In this document: positions 1 to 6,726 of the stretch, piece after piece | How positions within the stretch are numbered: position 1 is the first letter of the stretch | How the letters are laid out: each line of letters begins with the position of its first letter | Assembly: GCA_013695925.1 (NCBI GenBank) | Contig: JACCZO010000223.1 | Span: 1-6,726, forward strand | Length of the DNA: 6,726 bases | Source of the DNA: Chthoniobacterales bacterium | GTDB taxonomy: Bacteria; Verrucomicrobiota; Verrucomicrobiia; Chthoniobacterales; UBA10450 | Direction: 5' to 3' | The notes under the pieces: model-generated | What the model was told of the DNA's origin: nothing | Database searches by the model: none | Seen by the model: only the letters and a program-made list of their open reading frames with translations | Program-made: the position numbers and the translations under genes

Positions 1-1
1 C

Positions 2-964
2 GGGAAATTGATCGCCGGGCAATTTGCCGAGATCTGGGAAACGCTGGGCCGGCCGGACGATTTTGTAATTGTCGAGCAGGGAGCGCATCACGGGGAATTT
101 GCGACCGACGTGTTGGAGGCGTTGCGCGAACAAAACCCGGATCTTTTTGCGACCGCGCGCTATCGGTTGGTGGAGCCTTTTGCGCTTTTGCGGGAGCGTC
201 AGCAAGGGGTGTTGCGGCCGTTCGCCGGGCGCACGGAATGGGTCGAATCGCTCGAAACGATGGAGCCGTTCTGCGGTGTCCATTTTTCCAACGAGCTACT
301 CGACGCCATGCCGGTGCATCTCCTGGTGGCGACCGGCAAAGGCGAAGCGCGGGGCTGGTCTGAGCGCCTGGTGGAGCGAACCTCCTGCGGTTTTACCCTC
401 GTCGATCGGCCGATCTCCGACGCGCGCCTGGCGCAGCGCCTAACGAAACTCCCGCCGGTGCGGGAGGCCGGCTACGAGACCGAGATCAATCTCGCGACGC
501 TGGATTGGATGGAGGCGCTGGCGGGCAAACTGCGTCGCGGGGTGGTCTTGATTGCGGATTACGGCCTGCCGCGGCACGAGTTTTACGCCCCGAGCCGGCG
601 CACCGGGACGCTGCAATGTTATGCCGACCATCGGGTTGTGCCCTCGCTCTGGGAGCGGGTCGGGCAGAGCGACCTGACGACCCATGTGGAGTGGACCAGC
701 CTGGTGGAGCAGGCCGAAGTCTGCGGACTGCAGCTGGCCGGATATACCGATCAGCATCATTTCCTCACCGGGTTGCTCTCGACCCATGCCGCGCTCGCTG
801 CCGCCGGGGCGGAAAAAAGCCGCGCTCTGCAGACGCTGATTCATCCAGAATTTCTGGGCATGAAATTCCAGTTCCTTGGTTTGACGAAGGACTTCCCGGT
901 TGAGGCATCGTTAGGGGGATTCAAGTTTGCGCGCGACGCACGCGCGATCCTCGGGCTGGAGTGA
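2..964 (+). CDS. MidA/NDUFAF7-family SAM-dependent methyltransferase (5' end missing)
   Basis: Likely class I SAM-dependent protein methyltransferase of the MidA (DUF185, Methyltransf_28) family. The human relative NDUFAF7 methylates an arginine of a complex I subunit; the bacterial substrate is not established. Visible signatures are the SAM-binding motif I-like VEQGAHHGE (nt 71-97) and the family hallmark FSNELLDAMPVH (nt 284-319). These are followed by a long C-terminal part with LIADYGLPRHEFY, QCYADH and DQHHFL patterns typical of the family. A TTG lies at nt 8, but the frame is open to the window edge and reads GKLIAGQFAE, which matches the inside of such proteins. The true start and roughly the first 50 residues are therefore probably upstream. 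It stops with TGA at 962-964 and no same-strand gene overlaps it. Family assignment is confident; the biological target is not. Confidence 0.85.
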   Translation, partial: GKLIAGQFAEIWETLGRPDDFVIVEQGAHHGEFATDVLEALREQNPDLFATARYRLVEPFALLRERQQGVLRPFAGRTEWVESLETMEPFCGVHFSNELLDAMPVHLLVATGKGEARGWSERLVERTSCGFTLVDRPISDARLAQRLTKLPPVREAGYETEINLATLDWMEALAGKLRRGVVLIADYGLPRHEFYAPSRRTGTLQCYADHRVVPSLWERVGQSDLTTHVEWTSLVEQAEVCGLQLAGYTDQHHFLTGLLSTHAALAAAGAEKSRALQTLIHPEFLGMKFQFLGLTKDFPVEASLGGFKFARDARAILGLE

Positions 965-999
965 CGGGTGCAATGTCACTGATAAGGCTCAGCTGAATG

Positions 1000-1034
1000 G
1001 CTGCTGCGTGCAGCGGGGTTTGTCAGGCAACCCC
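1000..1034 (+). other. Two adjacent intergenic hairpins
   Basis: GCTGC (1000-1004) pairs with GCAGC (1010-1014), and directly after it GGGGTT (1015-1020) pairs perfectly with AACCCC (1029-1034) across an 8-base loop. They lie 36 bases after the methyltransferase stop and upstream of the acyl-CoA dehydrogenase promoter. They could end the methyltransferase transcript, but no T-run follows, so a classic intrinsic terminator is not supported. Confidence 0.35.
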
Positions 1035-1057
1035 GGCCAGCCGGCCTCCGCGCCGGG

Positions 1058-1085
1058 TGGACAACGGGGCGCGTTTCGCTACAAT
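1058..1085 (+). promoter_or_regulatory. Sigma70-like promoter for the acyl-CoA dehydrogenase
   Basis: TGGACA (1058-1063, 5 of 6 to the -35 consensus) and TACAAT (1080-1085, 5 of 6 to the -10 consensus) are separated by 16 bases. Transcription would begin near 1092, leaving a leader of about 37 bases before the ATG at 1129. Because the box overlaps the upstream in-frame ATG at 1084 and lies downstream of the one at 997, it argues against both of those starts. Confidence 0.55.
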
Positions 1086-1128
1086 GCGTGACCCGTCGGC
1101 GCGCGCCGTCGGCCTCACCTTTCTACCT

Positions 1129-2937
1129 ATGGCACTCAGCGAAACCGACATTCAGCGACAGAAGGAAATTCAACAGGCCGAGGAGCTCCTCTTCAGCGGC
1201 CATCAGGAACTGGGCTTCGCCAAAGGCCTCTTCCTCGGAAATTTCGTGGCCGACTGGGCCATGCCCTACCCTCGCCTGACCGAGGAGCAGCAGGCGAACG
1301 TCAATAGCGCCGTCGCTGAATTGCGCACCTTCCTCGAGGAACATCTCGATCCGGAAGAGATCGATCGCGAGGTCGATATCCCGCGCCACGTGATCGATGG
1401 ACTTGGCCGCGTCGGCGTGCTCGGGATGACCGCTCCGAAAGAAGTCGGCGGCCGCGGCTTTTCACAGATGCAGTATTGCACGGTGCTGGAAGAAATCGGC
1501 GCACGCTGCGCTTCGACCGCCGTCTTTACCAATGCGCATCACTCGATTGGCATTCGCGCGCTCCTTCTTTTTGGAACCAAAGAACAGAAGGAAAAGTGGC
1601 TTCCGAAATTGATGAACGGCGAGCAGCTCGCCGCTTTTGCTCTGACCGAACGCGAAGCCGGCTCTGACGCGGCAAATGTGCAGCTGACGGCCGAGCCGAA
1701 CGAAGACGGCTCGCATTACATTCTGAACGGCGAAAAGCGCTACATCACCAACGCTTCGATTGCGCAGGTGCTTACGGTCATGGCGCGCACCCCGAATCCG
1801 AAGAAGCCGGGCAAGACCGCGATCACCGCGTTTCTCGTTACGCCCGACATGGAAGGCTTCGAAATGATCGAGCCGCGCATGCCGAAACTCGGCATTCGCG
1901 GGACCGCCACGGGGCGTTTCCGGCTCAATAACGTGCGGGTCCCGAAAGAAAATATTCTCGGCCCGTTAGGCAAAGGCCTCCGCGTGGCGCTGACCGTGCT
2001 TGATTTCGGACGCACGACGTTTGGCGCCTGCTGCACCGGCGGCGCGAAAACCTGTCTCCGGCTGGCGGTCGACCACGCCAACACCCGCAAGCAATTCCAG
2101 AAGACGCTGGGCAGTTTCGACCTCGTCAAGAAGAAGATCGCGCGCATGGCGGCGGACGTTTACGCGATGGAAGCGATGACGCAGGTGACCGCTTCGCTGA
2201 TCGATCGCGGGCTCGAAGATTACATGCTCGAGACGGCGATGCTGAAGGTGTTCACGACCGAGCGACTCTGGGATGCGGTCAACGATTGCTTCCAAATCCA
2301 TGGCGGCTCCGCCTATTTCGACGACTCCCCGTTAGGCCGGATGCTGCGCGACGCGCGGATCAACCAGATCGGCGAGGGCAGCAACGAAGTGCTCACTTCA
2401 TTTATCGCGCTCGTGGGGATGCGCGGGCCGGGCATGGAGTTCAAGGAAATCTACGACACGATGCTCAAACCGTGGCGCCCGGATGGCACCAGGGCCGCTT
2501 GGGGCGCAGGGATGAAACGGCTCACCGCCGCGGTCAAGGTCCCCGAGGTTCCGGTGCGCAACGATCGGCTGAAATCTTATGCCGGTCAGCTCGGGCGGTT
2601 GGTCTGGCGATTTAATTTCGCGGTCAACAAGGCGCTCATCACTTATCGCGAGCCGGTCATGGAGATGCAGTTGGTGCAGGAACGGATCGCCAATGCGGCG
2701 ATGGAAATGTTTGCCGCCACCTGCGTTTTGAGCCGCTGGGACTCCGAATTATCGACCCAGGGGCGGAACGGACGCCATGCCGTCGATCATATCGCGGCCG
2801 ATCTCTTCGTTCGGCGCGCCCTGCGCAAGACGCGGCACTTCCTCCGCGGGCTGGGCGACAACGACGACAACGCCATTCTCGCCACCGCTAACGCCGTGCT
2901 CGGCCAAACGAGCGAGGCAGGCCGTAACGGCCAGTAA
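1129..2937 (+). CDS. Acyl-CoA dehydrogenase, VLCAD/ACAD9-like (602 aa)
   Basis: FAD-dependent enzyme expected to introduce the alpha-beta double bond into fatty acyl-CoA, the first step of beta-oxidation, passing electrons to electron-transfer flavoprotein. Visible motifs: ALTEREAGSD at about residues 171-180 (acyl-CoA dehydrogenase signature 1), RYITNA at 204-209 (FAD contact region), TRKQF preceding the helical C-terminal part, QIHGGSAYFDD from residue 389 (signature 2, with Ala where Gly is usual), and GEGSNEVL with Glu416 at the usual catalytic-base position. About 600 residues, with a further ~160-residue helical C-terminal domain, fits the very-long-chain/ACAD9 group and not the ~380-residue short-chain enzymes. 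I chose ATG 1129 (MALSETDIQ) because the promoter at 1058-1085 precedes it and the extra 44 residues from ATG 997 look non-coding. No clear Shine-Dalgarno is visible. Chain-length preference is inferred from architecture. Confidence 0.92.
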   Translation: MALSETDIQRQKEIQQAEELLFSGHQELGFAKGLFLGNFVADWAMPYPRLTEEQQANVNSAVAELRTFLEEHLDPEEIDREVDIPRHVIDGLGRVGVLGMTAPKEVGGRGFSQMQYCTVLEEIGARCASTAVFTNAHHSIGIRALLLFGTKEQKEKWLPKLMNGEQLAAFALTEREAGSDAANVQLTAEPNEDGSHYILNGEKRYITNASIAQVLTVMARTPNPKKPGKTAITAFLVTPDMEGFEMIEPRMPKLGIRGTATGRFRLNNVRVPKENILGPLGKGLRVALTVLDFGRTTFGACCTGGAKTCLRLAVDHANTRKQFQKTLGSFDLVKKKIARMAADVYAMEAMTQVTASLIDRGLEDYMLETAMLKVFTTERLWDAVNDCFQIHGGSAYFDDSPLGRMLRDARINQIGEGSNEVLTSFIALVGMRGPGMEFKEIYDTMLKPWRPDGTRAAWGAGMKRLTAAVKVPEVPVRNDRLKSYAGQLGRLVWRFNFAVNKALITYREPVMEMQLVQERIANAAMEMFAATCVLSRWDSELSTQGRNGRHAVDHIAADLFVRRALRKTRHFLRGLGDNDDNAILATANAVLGQTSEAGRNGQ

Positions 2938-2971
2938 GTCGAGGGCGACGGAGCACGTTTTTCCGGTTTGC

Positions 2972-2993
2972 GGGGAGCCAGTTGTGGCTTCTC
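2972..2993 (+). terminator. Hairpin in the convergent intergenic gap, possible terminator
   Basis: GGGGAGCCA (2972-2980), loop GTTG, TGGCTTCTC (2985-2993) forms a nine-pair stem including two G-U pairs. It lies 34 bases after the acyl-CoA dehydrogenase stop. The G-U pairs would be A-C mismatches in a minus-strand transcript, so the structure favours the plus-strand RNA. No T-run follows, so intrinsic termination is only possible, not shown. Confidence 0.35.
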
Positions 2994-3041
2994 CAGGTTT
3001 CCCGCGCACCCATCCGGTCGGAAGCTCCTACTCCGGTTTGC

Positions 3042-4718
<1,677 letters not shown>

Positions 4719-4763
4719 GGGCGCGATTGGACAGAGATAGCGTCCTGTTGTCGATGCGAAAGA

Positions 4764-4777
4764 GCGCCGCCGGGCGC
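4764..4777 (-). terminator. Short GC hairpin after the Gre-family gene
   Basis: On the minus strand GCGCC, loop CGGC, GGCGC is a perfect five-pair stem followed by TCTTTC. It begins 16 bases after the Gre-family stop and precedes the amidohydrolase start. The T-tract is short, so it is a weak intrinsic-terminator candidate. If real, it would separate the two minus-strand genes into different transcripts. Confidence 0.35.
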
Positions 4778-4793
4778 GACCGACGCTGGTGAC

Positions 4794-5306
4794 CTACTCA
4801 TATTCGACCGCGACGATCTCCAGCTCCTCTTCGCCGGATGGAAGCGAGAACGGGACTCGTTCTCCGCGGCGGGCATTGAGGAGCGCGCGCGCGATCGGCG
4901 ATTGCCAGCTCACCCAGCCGCGGTCGAAATCCGTCTCATCCACTCCCACGATTCGGTAGGTCGATTCCTCGCCGCGGTTGTCGCGCACCGTCACCGTCGC
5001 GCCGAAGCGGATCCGATCGAGCTCGAGTTCCGGTCGCGCGATCACCTCGGCGGATTGCAGGCTCTGTTCGAGCTGGAAGATGCGCTGGTCGAGCGCGGCC
5101 AGTTGCCGCTTCGCATCGGGGTCGTCCCTCGCGCCGACGAGCGGCGGCCGTTTCTCGTTCACCAGTTCGGCTAATTCCCGGCGCAGATTTTCTGCGCCCT
5201 CCGCGGTGATGTAATTCCGCGCTCCTTCCGGCAAAACCGAAACGGGCGGCGGCAGATCCGGAATGCCCGGTCCATCGTTCTCCTCCCGCGTAAACGCCTT
5301 GCTCAT
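4794..5306 (-). CDS. GreA/GreB-family transcription elongation factor, short-tip variant (170 aa)
   Basis: RNA polymerase accessory protein of the GreA/GreB family. Canonical members insert a coiled coil into the secondary channel and stimulate cleavage of backtracked RNA. Residues 1-30 are a Pro/acidic linker. Residues ~31-88 form the N-terminal coiled coil, starting NYITAEGAENLRREL. Residues ~93-170 form the FKBP-like C-terminal domain, with FGATVTVRDN (101-110), YRIVGVDE (117-124) and WQSPIARALL (134-143). The coiled-coil tip is shortened: where GreA/GreB have G-D-x-S-E-N-A-D/E-Y, this protein has only GARDDPDAKRQL (58-69). I chose ATG 5306 (MSKAFTRE) over the upstream in-frame ATG at 5420, because MSKAF is a typical opening for this subgroup and the 38 extra residues resemble no domain. 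No clear Shine-Dalgarno. It could act as a Gre-like regulator without classical cleavage activity. Confidence 0.82.
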   Translation of the reverse strand: MSKAFTREENDGPGIPDLPPPVSVLPEGARNYITAEGAENLRRELAELVNEKRPPLVGARDDPDAKRQLAALDQRIFQLEQSLQSAEVIARPELELDRIRFGATVTVRDNRGEESTYRIVGVDETDFDRGWVSWQSPIARALLNARRGERVPFSLPSGEEELEIVAVEYE

Positions 5307-5373
5307 GTCGCAAGGTGAGTCTCGTGCGAAAGCTCCCGCAAGGAAAGCGACCGCGCAGCAAGCTTCGCCGCGG

Positions 5374-5396
5374 GCCGCGCCATCGCGGAGCGCGGC
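5374..5396 (-). terminator. Hairpin after the dockerin-like fragment
   Basis: A seven-pair perfect stem GCCGCGC/GCGCGGC with a nine-base loop begins 7 bases after the TAA that ends the minus-strand dockerin-like frame (5404-5406). Position suits a terminator, and it separates that frame from the Gre-family start at 5306. No T-run follows, so the function is uncertain. Confidence 0.35.
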
Positions 5397-5403
5397 GACC
5401 TCC

Positions 5404-5520
5404 TTACCGCGCTGCGTCAACCTGACCTTTGACCACCGAAAAATCGACCGCGTCGATCAAGCCGTTGGTATTGATGTCTTCCCGGAAATTGGTCGCGTCG
5501 GTCCGGTCACGAGACGAAGA
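5404..5520 (-). pseudogene. C-terminal dockerin/EF-hand-like fragment of a broken gene
   Basis: The minus strand encodes 38 residues ending at TAA (5404-5406). The core NFREDINTNGLIDAVD contains a complete twelve-residue calcium-loop pattern, D-I-N-T-N-G-L-I-D-A-V-D (acidic or amide at positions 1, 3, 5, 9 and 12), followed by FSVVKGQV. This is how dockerin type I and dockerin-like C-terminal repeats of large secreted proteins look. Upstream the frame meets a TGA at 5521-5523, so the body of the protein is missing or out of frame. In another minus frame just upstream (around 5524-5548) the residues AEAINSQNDLRLV resemble the first half of such a repeat pair, which hints at a frameshift and not a clean cut, but this is weak. 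No start codon or upstream domain can be assigned. Confidence 0.55.
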
Positions 5521-5566
5521 TCATTTTGGCTGTTTATCGCCTCCGCGCTGGCCGGTCTGACCGTGA

Positions 5567-5758
5567 ATTTTTCCATCGGGGCTAGGGCTACAGGGCCTCT
5601 TCGGGGCGGTGCTTGGGATAGCTATACTTTATGGAGTGCTCCACATTGGGAAGCAGAAGAAGGCCTCCGTAATATCCAAATCCCAAGGATTTCGGCCCGT
5701 CGCTTCGAAGTCGCGCGTGTCTTGCTCACGGCGGTTCATCATTCTTGTTAGATCATGA
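5567..5758 (+). other. Start-less hydrophobic reading frame overlapping the next ATG
   Basis: The plus-strand frame opened after TGA 5564-5566 has no ATG, but encodes a glycine-rich hydrophobic stretch (GLFGAVLGIAILYGVLHIG, about 5594-5650) that could be one membrane helix, followed by basic residues. Its TGA (5756-5758) overlaps the ATG of the DUF3052-like gene as ATGA, the arrangement seen in translationally coupled genes. The only possible starts are non-standard (GTG at 5609, ATT at 5567), so it may be the tail of a damaged gene or chance. The rest of 5521-5754 shows two small inverted repeats (TGGAG-TG-CTCCA at 5632-5643, AAATCC-CAA-GGATTT at 5678-5692) and nothing else I can identify. 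Confidence 0.3.
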
Positions 5759-6166
5759 AAGCCAATGTCGGATATTCTGGCACTCCTCTCTGGCAAAAGC
5801 TCGGCTACAAGGATGGACTAACTGCACATGTCGAAGGAGCGCCGGATCAATACTGGACCAGGTTGGATTTACCTAAAAATGTTTGCGTTGTCTGGTCTGA
5901 TAATCTGCGGTCTGCGCCGCAGTTCGTTCATCTCTTTTCGAGTTCACGTTCCAAGCTCAAATCAAAGTTAGAGTCTTACCGCAAAAAGATTGCTCCAAAC
6001 GGAATGGTTTGGATTTCGTGGCCGAAAAAGAACTCAGGCGCAACGACGGATATTACCGAGGATGTCATTCGAGAGTTGGCGGTTCCGCTTGGTAGATGTC
6101 AAGGTTTGTGCAGTTGATGAGGTTTGGTCAGGATTGAAACTGATGATTAGGAAGGAGCAACGCTGA
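5755..6166 (+). pseudogene. DUF3052-like protein gene with a frameshift near 6091
   Basis: Resembles the small DUF3052-type family of unknown function. The N-terminus has GYSGTPLWQKLG (residues 6-17). The middle has NGMVWISWPKK (82-92), then TTDITEDVIRELAVPLG (97-113), all typical of that family. In this frame the protein then reads RCQGLCS and stops at 6117. One frame over, from GTA 6092 to TGA 6166, the family's usual ending VDVKVCAVDEVWSGLKLMI follows directly. The family-like protein of about 136 residues is therefore split by an indel at about 6088-6092, best explained by loss of 2 or 5 bases. Either the gene is decayed or the assembly carries an indel error. Base composition is lower in GC than in the left-hand genes. 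No good ribosome-binding site precedes ATG 5755. Confidence 0.72.
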
Positions 6167-6264
6167 GTCTACATAACCAAGGGACGCGGACAGGTGTTTA
6201 CGTCAGGCTCGATCGTGACGGTCGCATACAATCCGCTGTCGCCAGGCCTTGGACGGTGCATTCC

Positions 6265-6417
6265 ATGATCAGGCTCGTCGGTGCAATCCTCCTTGTTACT
6301 CGCGATTGCGTCAGCCGACAGTCCCTCTGATTTGATAGGAAACTTCGCCGGCTATTCCGGCGATGGTCGGGACAGCGCATTTATCTACGTCAGTGTCAAA
6401 GCAGGCGACGCCGACAA
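6265..6417 (+). pseudogene. Broken start of a possible exported protein with an NHL-like motif
   Basis: ATG 6265 opens with MIRLVGAILL and then goes out of frame. In the next frame LLLAIASAD follows at about 6292-6320, then SPSDLIGNFAGYSGDGRDSA. Joined by a one-base correction near 6292-6296, the two halves make a convincing signal peptide ending in A-S-A before D. GYSGDG is also the core of many NHL/beta-propeller repeats. The reading ends at the composition boundary near 6417, where an unrelated minus-strand gene begins. A GTG at 6281 gives an intact but weaker start in the second frame. Between 6167 and 6264 I see no gene. A seven-pair inverted repeat (TCGCCGG/CCGGCGA, 6345-6363) lies inside. 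Function cannot be assigned. Confidence 0.3.
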
Positions 6418-6726
6418 CAAGTGTCGCGGTAGGCGCGGATCATCTCCGACCCGGGTGAGGTCCTCGTCCTTGTCCTTCACGTCGCGCTTGCCGACTTCGT
6501 TCTGCCAGTTGGAGGAGAATTTGATGCCGTAGGGCGGATCGAGATAGATCATCTGCACCTGCCCGGCGAGGCCCTCGCGGCGGGCGAGCGAGGTCATCAC
6601 CTGGAGGCTGTCGCCGAGGATGAGGCGGTTCGCCCAATCGACATCGTATTGGTAGTAAGCGCGCGCTTCGCGGGCGGGCAGATGCGGCTCGGCAAAGAAG
6701 TCGCGCTGGATGTCCTCCCGGCGCAC
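6418..6726 (-). pseudogene. N-terminal part of a site-specific DNA adenine methyltransferase, frameshifted and truncated
   Basis: Resembles the beta-type N6-adenine/N4-cytosine DNA methyltransferases, in which the catalytic motif IV comes early. Seen here: WANRLILGDSLQVM (31-44 counted from the edge), then QVQMIYLDPPYGIKF with DPPY at 63-66, then SNWQ and KRDVKDKDEDLTR. After DLTR-V (6448) the frame is wrong, but skipping base 6447 gives EMIRAYRDT (6446-6420), the expected continuation, so an indel lies at 6447-6450. The family normally continues Y-R-D-T-W-E-L-G; here the similarity stops at 6418 and the sequence turns into AT-richer, unrelated DNA. A GTG sits exactly at the right edge, but the real start is probably outside. 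The motif I, target-recognition and C-terminal regions are absent. It could be a restriction-modification or orphan methyltransferase remnant. Confidence 0.75.

Noticed and set aside
997..1128. N-terminal extension of the acyl-CoA dehydrogenase frame from ATG 997
   Set aside because: It overlaps hairpins and a promoter and encodes low-complexity residues not expected in the family; start set at 1129.
4726..4754. Possible minus-strand promoter (TCGACA, 17 bases, TCCAAT) for the amidohydrolase
   Set aside because: The -10 box is only 4 of 6 and would give an almost leaderless transcript; too weak to call.
5307..5420. Upstream in-frame extension of the Gre-family gene to ATG 5420
   Set aside because: The 38 residues resemble no domain, overlap the dockerin-like fragment's stop and a strong hairpin, and MSKAF at 5306 is a better start.
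5623..5628. TATACT, a good -10 box on the plus strand
   Set aside because: No acceptable -35 hexamer at 16-18 bases upstream (TTCGGG at best).
5722..5750. Possible promoter for the DUF3052-like gene (TTGCTC, 17 bases, TTGTTA)
   Set aside because: The -10 match is poor and transcription would start at the ATG itself.
5263..5751. 162-residue plus-strand open frame
   Set aside because: Its first part is antisense to the Gre-family gene and the dockerin-like tail, and the rest matches nothing I know; treated as a shadow.
6198..6380. 60-residue minus-strand open frame
   Set aside because: Arg/Ser-rich, no recognisable motif, and competes with the signal-peptide-like plus-strand reading.
5510..6418. 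Insertion sequence or CRISPR array
   Set aside because: No transposase, terminal inverted repeats, direct target repeats or regularly spaced repeats are visible in this block.

Overview
The window looks like an ordinary chromosomal segment from a GC-rich, Gram-negative-type bacterium. It encodes a Sec-type secreted amidohydrolase, a long acyl-CoA dehydrogenase of the VLCAD/ACAD9 type, and a MidA-type methyltransferase. Start codons generally lack a clear Shine-Dalgarno sequence. A dockerin-like tail fragment and the general gene style would fit Verrucomicrobiota or a neighbouring phylum, but that assignment is an impression and not proven by the sequence.

Layout. (1) 2-964 (+): 3' part of a MidA/NDUFAF7-type SAM-dependent methyltransferase, cut by the left edge. 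(2) 965-1128: intergenic region with two adjacent hairpins and a good sigma70-like promoter, which places the start of the next gene at 1129. (3) 1129-2937 (+): complete FAD-dependent acyl-CoA dehydrogenase of 602 residues, convergent with (4) 3042-4718 (-): complete exported D-aminoacylase-like amidohydrolase in which three canonical metal ligands are replaced. (5) 4794-5306 (-): complete GreA/GreB-family factor with a shortened coiled-coil tip. (6) 5404-5520 (-): the last 38 codons of a gene ending in a dockerin/EF-hand-like calcium loop, broken upstream. (7) About 5521-6417: a visibly AT-richer block with only damaged reading frames: a start-less hydrophobic frame, a DUF3052-like gene with one frameshift, and a short signal-peptide-like frame with one frameshift. 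(8) 6418-6726 (-): GC-rich N-terminal part of a DNA adenine methyltransferase, frameshifted, cut at the AT-rich block and running off the right edge.

The intact genes (fatty-acid beta-oxidation, D-amino-acid or peptide derivative hydrolysis, RNA polymerase accessory factor, respiratory-complex-type methyltransferase) do not form one pathway. They read as independent housekeeping or catabolic units. The last 1.2 kb is a mosaic of broken pieces, which could be a decayed accessory region or a low-quality or chimeric contig end. The sequence alone cannot decide between these.

I do not see a convincing new multi-gene system. The observations most worth a second look are a strongly over-represented CCTAACG/CGTTAGG heptamer across the first 4.5 kb, the metal-ligand-poor aminoacylase subfamily, the Gre factor without its usual acidic tip, and the cluster of frameshifts and gene truncations at the right end.
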